Shown here piece after piece: positions 1-6,833 of a stretch of 8,359 nt of DNA. How positions within the stretch are numbered: position 1 is the first letter of the stretch; the number at the start of each line of letters is the position of its first letter. The notes under the pieces are model-generated. The model was not told the origin of the DNA, made no database searches, and saw only the letters and a program-made list of their open reading frames with translations. Source of the stretch: an uncultured Tabrizicola sp. (GTDB lineage Bacteria; Pseudomonadota; Alphaproteobacteria; Rhodobacterales; Rhodobacteraceae); the NCBI GenBank assembly GCA_937858255.1, contig CALLZQ010000744.1:1-8359 (forward strand). Direction: 5' to 3'. Both the position numbers and the translations under genes were made by a program.

Positions 1-1156
1 TTTGATCGGAGGCCATCAGATGCGCCATGCACCAGCCAGAGGCCGGGACGGCCTTGAAGCCGCCGTAGTTCCAGCCGCAATCGAGATAGAGCCCCTGAAC
101 CGGGGTCTTGTCGATGATGGGAGAGCCATCGGGCGACATGTCCATGATCCCGCCCCAGGACCGCAGGACGCGGGCGCGGCCGATCATCGGCATCAGGGTC
201 ATGCCCGCCTCCATCACATGTTCGACCATGGGAAGGTTGCCGCGCGCGGCATAGGAGGCATAGAAATCAAGGTCGCCGCCGAAGACGAGGCCGCCCTTGT
301 CGGACTGGCTGATGTAGAAATGCCCCATGCCAAAGCTGATGACATGGTCGATCACCGGCTTCAGCCCCTCGGTGACGAAGGCTTGCAGGATATGGCTTTC
401 GATGGGCAGGCGCAGGCCGGCCATGGCCGCGACCTGACTGGAGCGGCCTGCGACGACGATGCCGACCTTTTTGGCGCGGATGGCGCCGCGGGTGGTTTGC
501 ACGCCGGTGACGCGGCCGCCTTCGATGTCGATGCCGGTGACTTCGCAATTCTGGATCAGATCGACGCCGCGCTTGTCGGCGGCGCGGGCATAGCCCCAGG
601 CCACCGCATCATGGCGGGCGGTGCCGCCGCGCGGGTGCAAGAGACCGCCATAGACCGGGAATCGGGTATTGTCGAAATCGAGATAGGGCAGCAATTCGCG
701 CACGCCGTCACGGTCCAGAAGGACGGCATCATCGCCCTGATTGATCATGGCGTTGCCGCGGCGGGCGAAGGCATCGCGCTGACCATCGGAATGGAACAGG
801 TTGATCAGCCCGCGCTGCGAATGCATCACGTTGTAGTTCAGCTCGGATTCCAGACCTTCCCAGAGTTTCAGCGAATGGCTGTAGAATTCCGAATTGCCGG
901 GCAGAAAGTAGTTGGCCCGGACGATGGTGGTGTTGCGCCCGATATTGCCGCTGCCCAGATAGCCTTTTTCCAAGACAGCGATATTGGTCAGCCCGTGGTT
1001 CTTGGCGAGGTAATAGGCCGTGGACAGCCCATGGCCGCCGCCACCGATAATGATCGCGTCATATTCGGCCTTGGGCGCCGGATCGCGCCAGGCCGGTTTC
1101 CAGCCCCGGTTGCCGAACAGACCCTCGGCGACGACCCTTAGCCCGCTATAGCGCAT
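1..1156 (-). CDS. soxB: Sarcosine oxidase subunit beta (3' end outside window)
   Basis: Beta subunit of heterotetrameric sarcosine oxidase, which oxidatively demethylates sarcosine to glycine in the cytoplasm, passing the one-carbon unit to tetrahydrofolate and electrons to oxygen. The 385 visible residues begin MRYSGLR, with a family-typical NRGWKPAWRDP segment at 16-26. An FAD-binding Rossmann motif GGGGHG is at 38-43, with the ribose-binding acidic residue in VLEKG at 61-65, and GNIGRNTT follows at 70-77. The GGTARHDAVAWGYAR segment (177-191) contains His182, my candidate for the covalent FMN ligand known in this family; His174 is an alternative and the alignment was not checked. SWGGIMDMSPDGSPIID (333-349) and GWNYGGFKAVPASG (361-374) are typical C-terminal blocks. 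The start is ATG at 1156, with AAGGA 8 nt upstream. The family is usually about 415 residues, so roughly 30 are missing at the left edge. soxD, soxA and soxG would be expected beyond the edge; this is inference. Confidence 0.95.
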   Translation of the reverse strand, partial: MRYSGLRVVAEGLFGNRGWKPAWRDPAPKAEYDAIIIGGGGHGLSTAYYLAKNHGLTNIAVLEKGYLGSGNIGRNTTIVRANYFLPGNSEFYSHSLKLWEGLESELNYNVMHSQRGLINLFHSDGQRDAFARRGNAMINQGDDAVLLDRDGVRELLPYLDFDNTRFPVYGGLLHPRGGTARHDAVAWGYARAADKRGVDLIQNCEVTGIDIEGGRVTGVQTTRGAIRAKKVGIVVAGRSSQVAAMAGLRLPIESHILQAFVTEGLKPVIDHVISFGMGHFYISQSDKGGLVFGGDLDFYASYAARGNLPMVEHVMEAGMTLMPMIGRARVLRSWGGIMDMSPDGSPIIDKTPVQGLYLDCGWNYGGFKAVPASGWCMAHLMASDQ

Positions 1157-1182
1157 GCGCGATGTCCTTCCCTTGCCGCCCG

Positions 1183-1211
1183 ATCAAAGCGGCTTGCCCG
1201 CAGATAAGCAA
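1183..1211 (-). promoter_or_regulatory. Candidate soxB promoter
   Basis: On the minus strand, TTGCTT (1211-1206) and TTTGAT (1188-1183) are separated by exactly 17 nt, and the soxB Shine-Dalgarno sequence and ATG follow shortly after. The matches to the sigma-70 consensus are partial (3/6 and 4/6), so this is only a plausible core promoter. It would give a short leader of about 20 nt. Confidence 0.3.
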
Positions 1212-1238
1212 GAGCCGGCCGTTATTCCTGCGCCACGA

Positions 1239-1255
1239 GCGACACCTGATGTCGC
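1239..1255. promoter_or_regulatory. 17-bp inverted repeat, possible operator
   Basis: A perfect 6-bp inverted repeat, GCGACA-CCTGA-TGTCGC, lies just upstream of the candidate soxB -35 element. The size and dyad symmetry fit a dimeric regulator site, and the position would suit an activator of soxB. It could also be chance in GC-rich DNA. No regulator gene is visible in the window. Confidence 0.25.
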
Positions 1256-1590
1256 CAAAGACCGAGGATCGCCCCGGGGCGGCACCAATCGCCGCTTTGG
1301 TCGCGGGTCGGTGATCCGAGCCGGAAGCTAGCCCCCTGTGGCAGGCCAACCGCGAATCGCTACAGACTTTTGGAGCCGCTTTCTTAACCATCCGGCGCAA
1401 ACACCCGTCCGTTTGGCCAGCTTATGTCGCGGCATCAGAGACAATAGTATGGCATGCAGCGGATCGTTTCGGATCGCGTCCAATTGCCTTATCCGAAGCC
1501 GCATTCGCCACAATTTTGCCGCGCTCGGACGTTTACCTCGACGAGCGTAATTGTGACCGGGTCGCCGTGGGGGCGGGGATCCGGCCTATC

Positions 1591-1595
1591 GAGGA
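1591..1595 (+). promoter_or_regulatory. Ribosome binding site that fixes the tadG-like start
   Basis: GAGGA lies 7 nt before ATG 1603. This supports ATG 1603 over the upstream in-frame TTG at 1516, which would add 29 residues (MPRSDVYLDERN...) with no recognisable feature. Confidence 0.7.
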
Positions 1596-1602
1596 TAAGT
1601 CT

Positions 1603-3221
1603 ATGGATCGTGCGAACGTCACTGCTGCCAAGCCCCCCTTCAGCCGCTGGGGACGCTTCCTGAGAGATGAGGATGGCAATGTCATCTTCTTCGCCACTAC
1701 CATCATGCTGGCAATGCTGATGCTGGCCGGCATGGGTTTCGACCTGATGCGCTTTGAGACGGTACGGACCGAGTTGCAGCAGACCGCTGACCGCTCGGCG
1801 CTGGCGGCCGCCTCGATCACCCAGGAACTCGACCCCGAGCTGGTCGCCCGCGACTATTTCGCCAAGATGGGGCTGGGGGAAAAGCTGCGCAGTGTCGTGG
1901 TGACGAATGGCCTGAACTTCCGCAACGTGCGGGTCGAGGCCACAGCCGAAACCAACCCGATCTTCCTCAACCTCTATATGAAACGCTATGTCGATGAGAT
2001 GGAGGCCAAGGCGCTTTCCGTCGCCGAGCAGCGTATCACCAATGTCGAGATCGTGCTGGTGCTGGACGTGTCGGGCTCGATGTCGGGCAGCAAGCTGTCA
2101 AATCTCAAGACCGCCGCGCGCGAATTCGTCCAGACCGTGATCAACGCGGATGGCGAGGGCCGGATCTCGATCGCCATCGTGCCCTATAACGGGCAGGTGA
2201 ACATGCCGCAGTACTTCCAGAACCTGTTCACCAACCGCATCGGCGACCACAATGTTGACAACGTCAACTGCTTTGACCTGCCAGAGTCGGTCTATTCGGG
2301 ACTTGGCCTGCCCACCAATACCGCACTGCCAGTCACCGGACATGTCGATACCTATTCGACGATCAGCTCGTCGAGCAGCTATGTTTCGACCTCGAGCGGA
2401 GCGCCGAATGCCGGCAACCGCTGGTGCCCGGTCAACTCGAACAATGTGATCCTGCCGCCGACCAACAATGTCTCGCTGCTGCAATCGCATATCGACAATC
2501 TTCAGGCCATCGGCGCCACCTCGATCAATGCCGGCATGAAATGGGGTATGACACTGCTGGACCCCGGTTCGCGCGACATCATCGGGCAGATGGTGGCGCA
2601 GGGCCGCACGCCTCGCAATTCGCCGGTCGTCCCTATGCCTATGATGATGACGAGGCGCTGAAGATCCTCGTTCTGATGACCGATGGCGAGCATTTCCCGG
2701 AAGAGCGGCTGAACGACGGCTTTCGGACCGAAACCTCGCCGATTTTCCGGGGCACGGATGGCTATTACTCGATCTATCTGGACCGCTCGAGCACGAGCTA
2801 CGATTACTGGGTGCCCCACCGCAGCGAGTGGCGCAACGCGCCCTGGCCAGATGCCTCGCGCGCGCCGCGTCAGACCTGGGATCAGGTCTGGGCCAACCTG
2901 CGGATGTCCTGGGTTGCCCGCCAGCTTTATGCCCGCGCCTATGGTAACAGCAACTCGGTCTATAACAGCACCATGGACATGTTCCGCACCAAGACCCCGG
3001 TTGCCGATATGAACGACCAGTTGCAATCGGTCTGCTCGCGTGCCCGGGCCAATAATGTGATCGTCTATGGCATCGCCTTTGAGGCCCCGACCAACGGTGC
3101 GGCGCAGATCGAAGCCTGCGCCACCTCTACCAGCCACTATTTCGATGCCAATGGTCTGGAAATCCAGTCGGTTTTCCGCGCCATCGCCTCGAACATCAGC
3201 CAGTTGAAGTTGACCCAATGA
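1603..3221 (+). pseudogene. TadG-like von Willebrand factor A protein, frameshifted
   Basis: Membrane-anchored vWA protein of the TadG-like class linked to Tad/Flp pilus assembly. Residues 27-49 form one N-terminal transmembrane helix, preceded by RDEDG and followed by LQQTADRSALAAAS, typical of the TadE/G-like N-terminal domain. The metal-site motif DVSGS is at 155-159, a GATSINAG loop at 304-311, and the third metal-site region is LMTDGEH with Asp361 in restored numbering. A Ser/Thr-rich stretch (about 250-266) and a Trp-rich segment occur in the outer part. The original frame stops at 2661 after 352 residues. Homologous sequence resumes one frame over from TCG at 2613, giving SQFAGRPYAYDDDEALK. 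Adding one base to the CC at 2611-2612 (for example CCC) restores TPSQFAGRP and an unbroken protein of about 539 residues ending at 3221. The downstream start overlaps the distal stop as ATGA, so operon structure is intact. Either a recent mutation or a sequencing deletion would explain this. Confidence 0.85.
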
Positions 3222-3748
3222 CCCAGCGCATCACACAGGCTCTGCGCCGCTTTCGCCGGGACGAAAACGGGATTGCTGCCGTCGAATTCGTCGTCTTTTT
3301 CCCGATGCTGTTCGGATTGTTCCTCTGGGCGGTGGAACTCGGCTCGATCATGTCCAAACAGGTCATGCTGGAATTCGCCGTCGATGTGGCGATGCGCGAC
3401 CTGCGGCTGGGCAATTTCGATGACCCCACCGCTGACCGGCTCAAGGACCGGATCTGCGAAAACTCGCTGCTAATCAAGGATTGCCGCGGCTCGATCCTGC
3501 TTGAGCTTCAGCCGGTCAACAACTGGGTGGTTCCCGCAACCCCGGTGCAATGCGTCAACCGCGATGAAGAGATCCGCCCCTCGGTGACGTATAACGGCGG
3601 CATCGAGAACCAGGTCATGCTGGTCCGGGCCTGCGTGATCGTCGACCCGCTGTTCCCCGGCATTGGCTTTGCGGCCCTGTTGCCCTCGGACAGCCGGGGC
3701 GGCTTTGCCATCGCCGCCGTCTCTGCCTTCGTCAACGAACCCTCGTGA
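3218..3748 (+). CDS. TadE-like pilus assembly protein (first copy)
   Basis: 176-residue minor pilin-like protein of the TadE family, expected in the inner membrane or envelope and associated with Tad/Flp pilus biogenesis. A basic N-terminus (MTQRITQALRRFRRDENG) leads into a hydrophobic helix at about 19-40. Gly18 followed by IAAVE places Glu23 at +5 from a possible cleavage point, matching the pseudopilin-type prepilin peptidase motif (G^xxxxE) described for TadE/TadF. The rest is a periplasmic domain with cysteines in CENSLLIKDC, a spacing that could form a disulphide. The ATG overlaps the upstream TGA (ATGA), which implies translational coupling to the TadG-like gene. Family is assigned from the N-terminal pattern and neighbours; the specific role is unknown. 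Confidence 0.88.
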   Translation: MTQRITQALRRFRRDENGIAAVEFVVFFPMLFGLFLWAVELGSIMSKQVMLEFAVDVAMRDLRLGNFDDPTADRLKDRICENSLLIKDCRGSILLELQPVNNWVVPATPVQCVNRDEEIRPSVTYNGGIENQVMLVRACVIVDPLFPGIGFAALLPSDSRGGFAIAAVSAFVNEPS

Positions 3749-3763
3749 TCTGGTGAGGATATC

Positions 3764-4357
3764 ATGCTGAAAACCATTACCGACCGGGGACTTGGCCTTC
3801 TTCGCCGCTTTGGCCGCGAAGAACAGGGGATCATGGCAGTCGAATTCGTCCTGACGCTGCCGGTCTTTCTGTTCGCGATCTTTGGCATCTACACCTATTG
3901 GGACGGCTATCACGCGATGAACACTGCCCAGAAAGCGACCTATACGGTGGCCGATCTGGTCTCGCGGCAAAAGCGCGAGTTGAACGACCAGTTCTTTCAG
4001 GGGATGCACAATCTGATGGAATACCTGACCGGCGACAACCTGCCGGTCGAGATGCGCATCACCTCGGTGACCTACAGCGGTGTGCGCAACCAGTTTGAGG
4101 TAGAGTGGTCGCGCTCGCCCTATAACGAGATACCGGAACTGACGACTGAGTCGCTGCAACCGCTGGCCCAGCACATCCCGATGATGGCGGATGGCGACTC
4201 GGTGATCCTTGTCGAGGCGAACCTGCAATTCAAACCGGCCTTTGCCGAGACGCCGGCCTTCTACATGTATCTGGGCGAGCAAGAGTTCAAACAGTTCATC
4301 GTAACGCGCCCGCGCTTCGTGCCGCATCTGTGCCTGCAAAACGTCTATTGCGGCTAG
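3764..4357 (+). CDS. TadE-like pilus assembly protein (second copy)
   Basis: 197-residue protein with the same architecture as its upstream neighbour: a basic start, FGREEQG, then a hydrophobic helix at about 23-45. Gly22 is followed by IMAVE with Glu27 at +5, again matching the pseudopilin-type processing motif. The body is extracytoplasmic and contains a probable helical segment (ADLVSRQKRELNDQFFQG) and a C-terminal cysteine pair (CLQNVYC). It starts 15 nt after the previous stop, with GGTGAGG ahead of the ATG, and is the last gene before a strong terminator. Apart from the N-terminal helix it has little obvious sequence identity with the first copy, so the two probably fill different minor-pilin slots (TadE versus TadF-like); that assignment is inference. 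Confidence 0.87.
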   Translation: MLKTITDRGLGLLRRFGREEQGIMAVEFVLTLPVFLFAIFGIYTYWDGYHAMNTAQKATYTVADLVSRQKRELNDQFFQGMHNLMEYLTGDNLPVEMRITSVTYSGVRNQFEVEWSRSPYNEIPELTTESLQPLAQHIPMMADGDSVILVEANLQFKPAFAETPAFYMYLGEQEFKQFIVTRPRFVPHLCLQNVYCG

Positions 4358-4378
4358 GCCGCGCCTGTTGAGACCGAC

Positions 4379-4404
4379 AACGGCGCCCGCAGGGGCGCCG
4401 TTTT
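4379..4404 (+). terminator. Rho-independent terminator of the Tad trio
   Basis: A 10-bp perfect stem (AACGGCGCCC at 4379-4388 and GGGCGCCGTT at 4393-4402) with a 4-nt GCAG loop runs into TTTTCATTT on the plus strand. It starts 21 nt after the last TadE-like stop. The minus-strand side lacks a T run, so it should mainly stop plus-strand transcription, though the stem may also slow the convergent transcript. Confidence 0.9.
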
Positions 4405-4413
4405 CATTTGGCC

Positions 4414-4938
4414 TCAGGGCTTTTCCAGCAGCCCGGCCAGGGTTTCCGCCATAAAGCGCCCCTCATTGCGATGGGTGACACCGCCGACGCCGATACGCCG
4501 ACCGGCCCGCCACCACAGCCCCGGCGCCCAGGCCCGCGGGCCGGCGCCACGGGTGATCAGGGTGAAACCGCCGGCCGGTTTCAGTGCCAGCGCGCCCCGT
4601 TCGATCGAGGCGATTTCCGCCACCCGCGTCAGCACACGCCCCCGCGTATCGCGCAAAACCTCTGGCGTGAGTTCCAGCCCCAGCGCCGTCGCCTCCCACA
4701 ATCGCCAGGACAGCCAGAGGCAGAGGCCACCAATCGCCAAAAGGGCCAGCACCAGCCCCAGCGCCCCGCTGGCCGGCCCCACGCCAAGCGCCAACAGAAA
4801 CAGCCCCAGCCCGCCCAAGAGCGCCACCCCCACCACCCGGCGCGGGGCCGAGGGCGTCATGCGCGCCAGCACCTCTTCGCCGCGAAAGGCCGCCTGCCCG
4901 GGGCCCGCCCCGGCCTGCGCCGCTGTGTCTTCGCCCAT
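4414..4938 (-). CDS. Conserved two-helix membrane protein of unknown function
   Basis: A 174-residue integral membrane protein with no function I can name. An N-terminal cytoplasmic-looking stretch (1-34) is followed by two hydrophobic helices at about 35-53 and 58-79, joined by a very short turn, so they form a hairpin. The soluble C-terminal part contains ELTPEVLRDTRGRVLTRVAEIASIERG (split around 89-115) and a striking aromatic/basic block RAWAPGLWWRAGRR (135-148) followed by IGVGGV. Two helices plus a beta-rich tail containing a 'treat-as-reference' strand pattern resemble bacterial PH-like (bPH2-type) membrane proteins, but this is a structural guess. I recall similar proteins in Rhodobacterales annotated only as hypothetical. 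ATG 4938 is preceded by GGAGGGG, a strong ribosome binding site. The gene converges on the Tad trio. Confidence 0.8.
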   Translation of the reverse strand: MGEDTAAQAGAGPGQAAFRGEEVLARMTPSAPRRVVGVALLGGLGLFLLALGVGPASGALGLVLALLAIGGLCLWLSWRLWEATALGLELTPEVLRDTRGRVLTRVAEIASIERGALALKPAGGFTLITRGAGPRAWAPGLWWRAGRRIGVGGVTHRNEGRFMAETLAGLLEKP

Positions 4939-5038
4939 CGTCCCCTCCGACCGATCACTTTCCCGGTCAGAGATAGGCGAGCCTCTCCCGCGCGTCGAGC
5001 GTCAAAGCGTCCGATCGCGGACCATGTGTTGCGATGTC

Positions 5039-5075
5039 GGGCCGTGTCGGCCCCGATCCGGGGGGCCTTGCCCCC
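5039..5075. repeat. Two adjacent GC-rich hairpins
   Basis: GGGCCG-TGT-CGGCCC (5039-5053) is followed closely by GGGGGC-CTT-GCCCCC (5061-5075), each a perfect 6-bp stem with a 3-nt loop. They sit between two divergent genes, ahead of the small lipoprotein gene. They lack T runs, so they are not typical terminators. They may be a dispersed palindromic repeat or simply GC-rich coincidence. The rest of 4939-5131 shows nothing else clear apart from a weak GACCG/CGGTC dyad at about 4949-4968. Confidence 0.35.
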
Positions 5076-5131
5076 GATAAGGCTTTGCCTCTACCTTGGC
5101 CCGTGTTCGATCTGCCGGATATTTGCCCGCC

Positions 5132-5437
5132 ATGCCGCCTGACCCTTCCCCCACCCTGACGCGGCACCTCGCCCTGAACACCGCGCACCGGCGTTGGGCC
5201 AAATGGGTGGCCATGGGTCTTGGCACGGCCCTGCTGATCGCCGGCTGCGCCCCCCTGCCCCAGACCGGTGCCGTCCCCGCCAGCCGCACCACGCTGGCAA
5301 CCGAGGTGCAACTGATCCCGGTCGAGCCGATCCTCGCCGAAGCGGACAGCCTTGGCACCGCCCAGGCAGCCATCGCCCCGGTCGATGCACGTCTGGCCCG
5401 GCTGCGGGCGCGCGCTGCGGCATTGCGGCGCCAGTGA
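5132..5437 (+). CDS. Small predicted lipoprotein upstream of hom
   Basis: A 101-residue protein with a bacterial lipoprotein signal: basic region HRRWAK (about 19-24), hydrophobic stretch, and lipobox LIAGC with the acylated cysteine at residue 39. The mature part of about 63 residues has a low-complexity Pro/Ala/Thr start, then VQLIPVEPILAEAD, and ends in an Ala/Arg/Leu-rich helix (LARLRARAAALRR). ATG 5132 is chosen because the later in-frame ATG at 5213 would leave too short a signal with no positive charge; neither has a good Shine-Dalgarno, and an in-frame TTG at 5096 is an alternative. Its role is unknown. It lies 87 bp upstream of hom on the same strand and could share a transcript with it. 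Confidence 0.65.
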   Translation: MPPDPSPTLTRHLALNTAHRRWAKWVAMGLGTALLIAGCAPLPQTGAVPASRTTLATEVQLIPVEPILAEADSLGTAQAAIAPVDARLARLRARAAALRRQ

Positions 5438-5465
5438 TAGGACGGCAGTAACCGGCCCAGCCGCG

Positions 5466-5494
5466 TTGCCTTGGCCCGCGAGACGGGCTAAGAG
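5466..5494 (+). promoter_or_regulatory. Candidate hom promoter
   Basis: TTGCCT (5466-5471) and TAAGAG (5489-5494) are separated by 17 nt, in the gap before hom. Consensus matches are weak. A GCCCG/CGGGC dyad lies in the spacer. If it is not used, hom would depend on transcription through the lipoprotein gene. No leader peptide or attenuator is visible in the 87-nt gap. Confidence 0.25.
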
Positions 5495-5524
5495 CGGGGC
5501 AACAGATTCCCGACGGAGTTTCCC

Positions 5525-6829
5525 ATGACATCGCCCGCCCCGCCCCTCCGCCTCGGTTTGGCCGGTCTGGGGACCGTCGGCATCGGCGTGGTCAAGATCG
5601 TGCAGCGCCACGCCGATCTGATCGCCGCGCGGGCCGGTCGCCCGGTGGTGATCACCGCCGTCTCGGCGCGCGACCGCAGCAAGAACCGCGACGCCGATCT
5701 GTCGGGCTATGCCTGGGAAGAGGATCCGGTCGCGCTGGCGACCCGTGCCGATGTCGATGTCTTTGTCGAGGTGATGGGTGGCCATGAAGGCCCGGCCCGT
5801 GCCGCGACCGAGGCCGCCATCGCCGCCGGCAAGGATGTCGTCACCGCCAACAAGGCGCTCTTGGCCCATCACGGGCAGACTTTGGCCGAGGCCGCCGAGG
5901 CACAGGGCCGCGTCATCCGGTTCGAGGCCGCCGTGGCCGGCGGCATCCCGGTGATCAAGGCCCTGACCGAGGGGCTGGCCGGCAACCGGATTACCCGCGT
6001 CATGGGCGTGATGAACGGCAGCTGCAACTACATCCTGACCCGGATGCAGAACGAAGGCCTGACCTACGAGACCGTCTTCGCAGAGGCCCGCAAGCTGGGC
6101 TATCTGGAGGCCGATCCGAACCTCGATGTCGGGGGGATCGACGCGGGGCACAAGCTGTCGCTGCTGTCCTCCATCGCCTTTGGCACCAAGGTCGCCTTTG
6201 ACAAGGTCGAACTGGAAGGCATCGGCAATGTCTCGATCGAGGATATCGAACTGGCCGATGACATGGGCTATCACATCAAGCTCTTGGGCGTGGCGCAACT
6301 GACCGGGCGGGGCCTGGAACAGCGGATGACCCCCTGCCTTGTGCCCGCCGAAAGCCCGCTGGGCCAGTTGCAGGGCGGCACCAATATGGTGGTGCTGGAG
6401 GGCGACAGCGTCGGCCAGATCGTGATGCGCGGCCCCGGCGCGGGCGAAGGTCCGACGGCCAGTGCCGTGATGGGCGATGTCATCGACCTGGCGCGCGGGC
6501 TGCGGATTTCGACCTTTGGTCAGCCGGCAAGCAGCCTGAAAGAGCCGATTGCCGCGAAATCGGCCACGCCTGCCGCCTATTACCTGCGCATGACGCTGCT
6601 GGACAAACCCGGCGCCCTGGCCAAGATCGCCACCTGTATTGGTGAGGCCGGGATCTCGATCGACCAGATGCGCCAGTTGAACCAGCCCGGCGAGGCCGAT
6701 GACAAGGCCACCGTCCTCTTGGTCACGCACAAGGCCGCCCCGGCCGACATCGCTCATGCCATGGCCCAATTCGGTCAGACTGGCGTCCTGGTCGGCGCCC
6801 CGGTGGCGATCCGCATCGAGGAAGTCTGA
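5525..6829 (+). CDS. hom: Homoserine dehydrogenase
   Basis: Cytoplasmic NAD(P)H-dependent enzyme that reduces aspartate semialdehyde to homoserine, the branch point to threonine and methionine. The 434-residue length is typical of the monofunctional ACT-containing form, with no fused aspartokinase. The N-terminal nucleotide-binding motif GLAGLGTVG is at 11-19. TANKAL (107-112) carries the conserved Lys110. The substrate-binding/catalytic block includes GGIPVIK, then MNGSCNYILTRM, and DPNLDVGGIDAGHKL, in which Asp206 and Lys210 have the four-residue spacing of the catalytic Asp/Lys pair known in yeast homoserine dehydrogenase. The C-terminal ACT domain starts near 352 (YYLRMTLLDKPGALAKIA), the usual site of threonine feedback inhibition. 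GGAG at 5515-5518, 6 nt before the ATG, supports the start. It converges on the next gene with only 4 bp between stop codons. Confidence 0.98.
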   Translation: MTSPAPPLRLGLAGLGTVGIGVVKIVQRHADLIAARAGRPVVITAVSARDRSKNRDADLSGYAWEEDPVALATRADVDVFVEVMGGHEGPARAATEAAIAAGKDVVTANKALLAHHGQTLAEAAEAQGRVIRFEAAVAGGIPVIKALTEGLAGNRITRVMGVMNGSCNYILTRMQNEGLTYETVFAEARKLGYLEADPNLDVGGIDAGHKLSLLSSIAFGTKVAFDKVELEGIGNVSIEDIELADDMGYHIKLLGVAQLTGRGLEQRMTPCLVPAESPLGQLQGGTNMVVLEGDSVGQIVMRGPGAGEGPTASAVMGDVIDLARGLRISTFGQPASSLKEPIAAKSATPAAYYLRMTLLDKPGALAKIATCIGEAGISIDQMRQLNQPGEADDKATVLLVTHKAAPADIAHAMAQFGQTGVLVGAPVAIRIEEV

Positions 6830-6833
6830 TCCC

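Larger units (their letters stand above)
1157..1602. other. Divergent intergenic region between soxB and the tadG-like gene
   Basis: These 446 bp separate two divergent genes and must hold both promoters. They contain the soxB Shine-Dalgarno, the candidate soxB promoter, the 17-bp inverted repeat, a 12-bp perfect palindrome CGCCCCGGGGCG at 1270-1281, and a GCGGC/GCCGC dyad at 1279-1295. The half near the tadG-like gene is less GC-rich than the coding DNA and shows no convincing -35/-10 pair. Short open frames here have no recognisable protein features and I do not call them genes. An upstream TTG at 1516 is in frame with the tadG-like gene but lacks a good ribosome binding site. Confidence 0.6.

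Noticed and set aside
2..1141. A 379-codon plus-strand open frame opposite soxB
   Set aside because: The minus strand encodes a clear sarcosine oxidase beta subunit with FAD motifs; the plus-strand translation has no family features.
1338..1550. Short open frames in the soxB-tadG gap
   Set aside because: They overlap each other on both strands, lack good ribosome binding sites and show no recognisable protein features.
2608..2661. Programmed ribosomal frameshifting in the TadG-like gene
   Set aside because: No slippery heptamer, stimulatory hairpin or internal Shine-Dalgarno is evident at ACG-CCT-CGC; a lost base is simpler.
2502..3218. A long minus-strand frame opposite the distal TadG-like region
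   Set aside because: The plus strand has the LMTDGEH vWA motif and continues the homologous protein; the antisense frame is compositional.
4967..6769. A 600-codon open frame on the minus strand opposite hom
   Set aside because: It is antisense to an unambiguous homoserine dehydrogenase, and its translation is a His/Gly/Asp/Gln-rich composition typical of the complement of GC-rich coding DNA.
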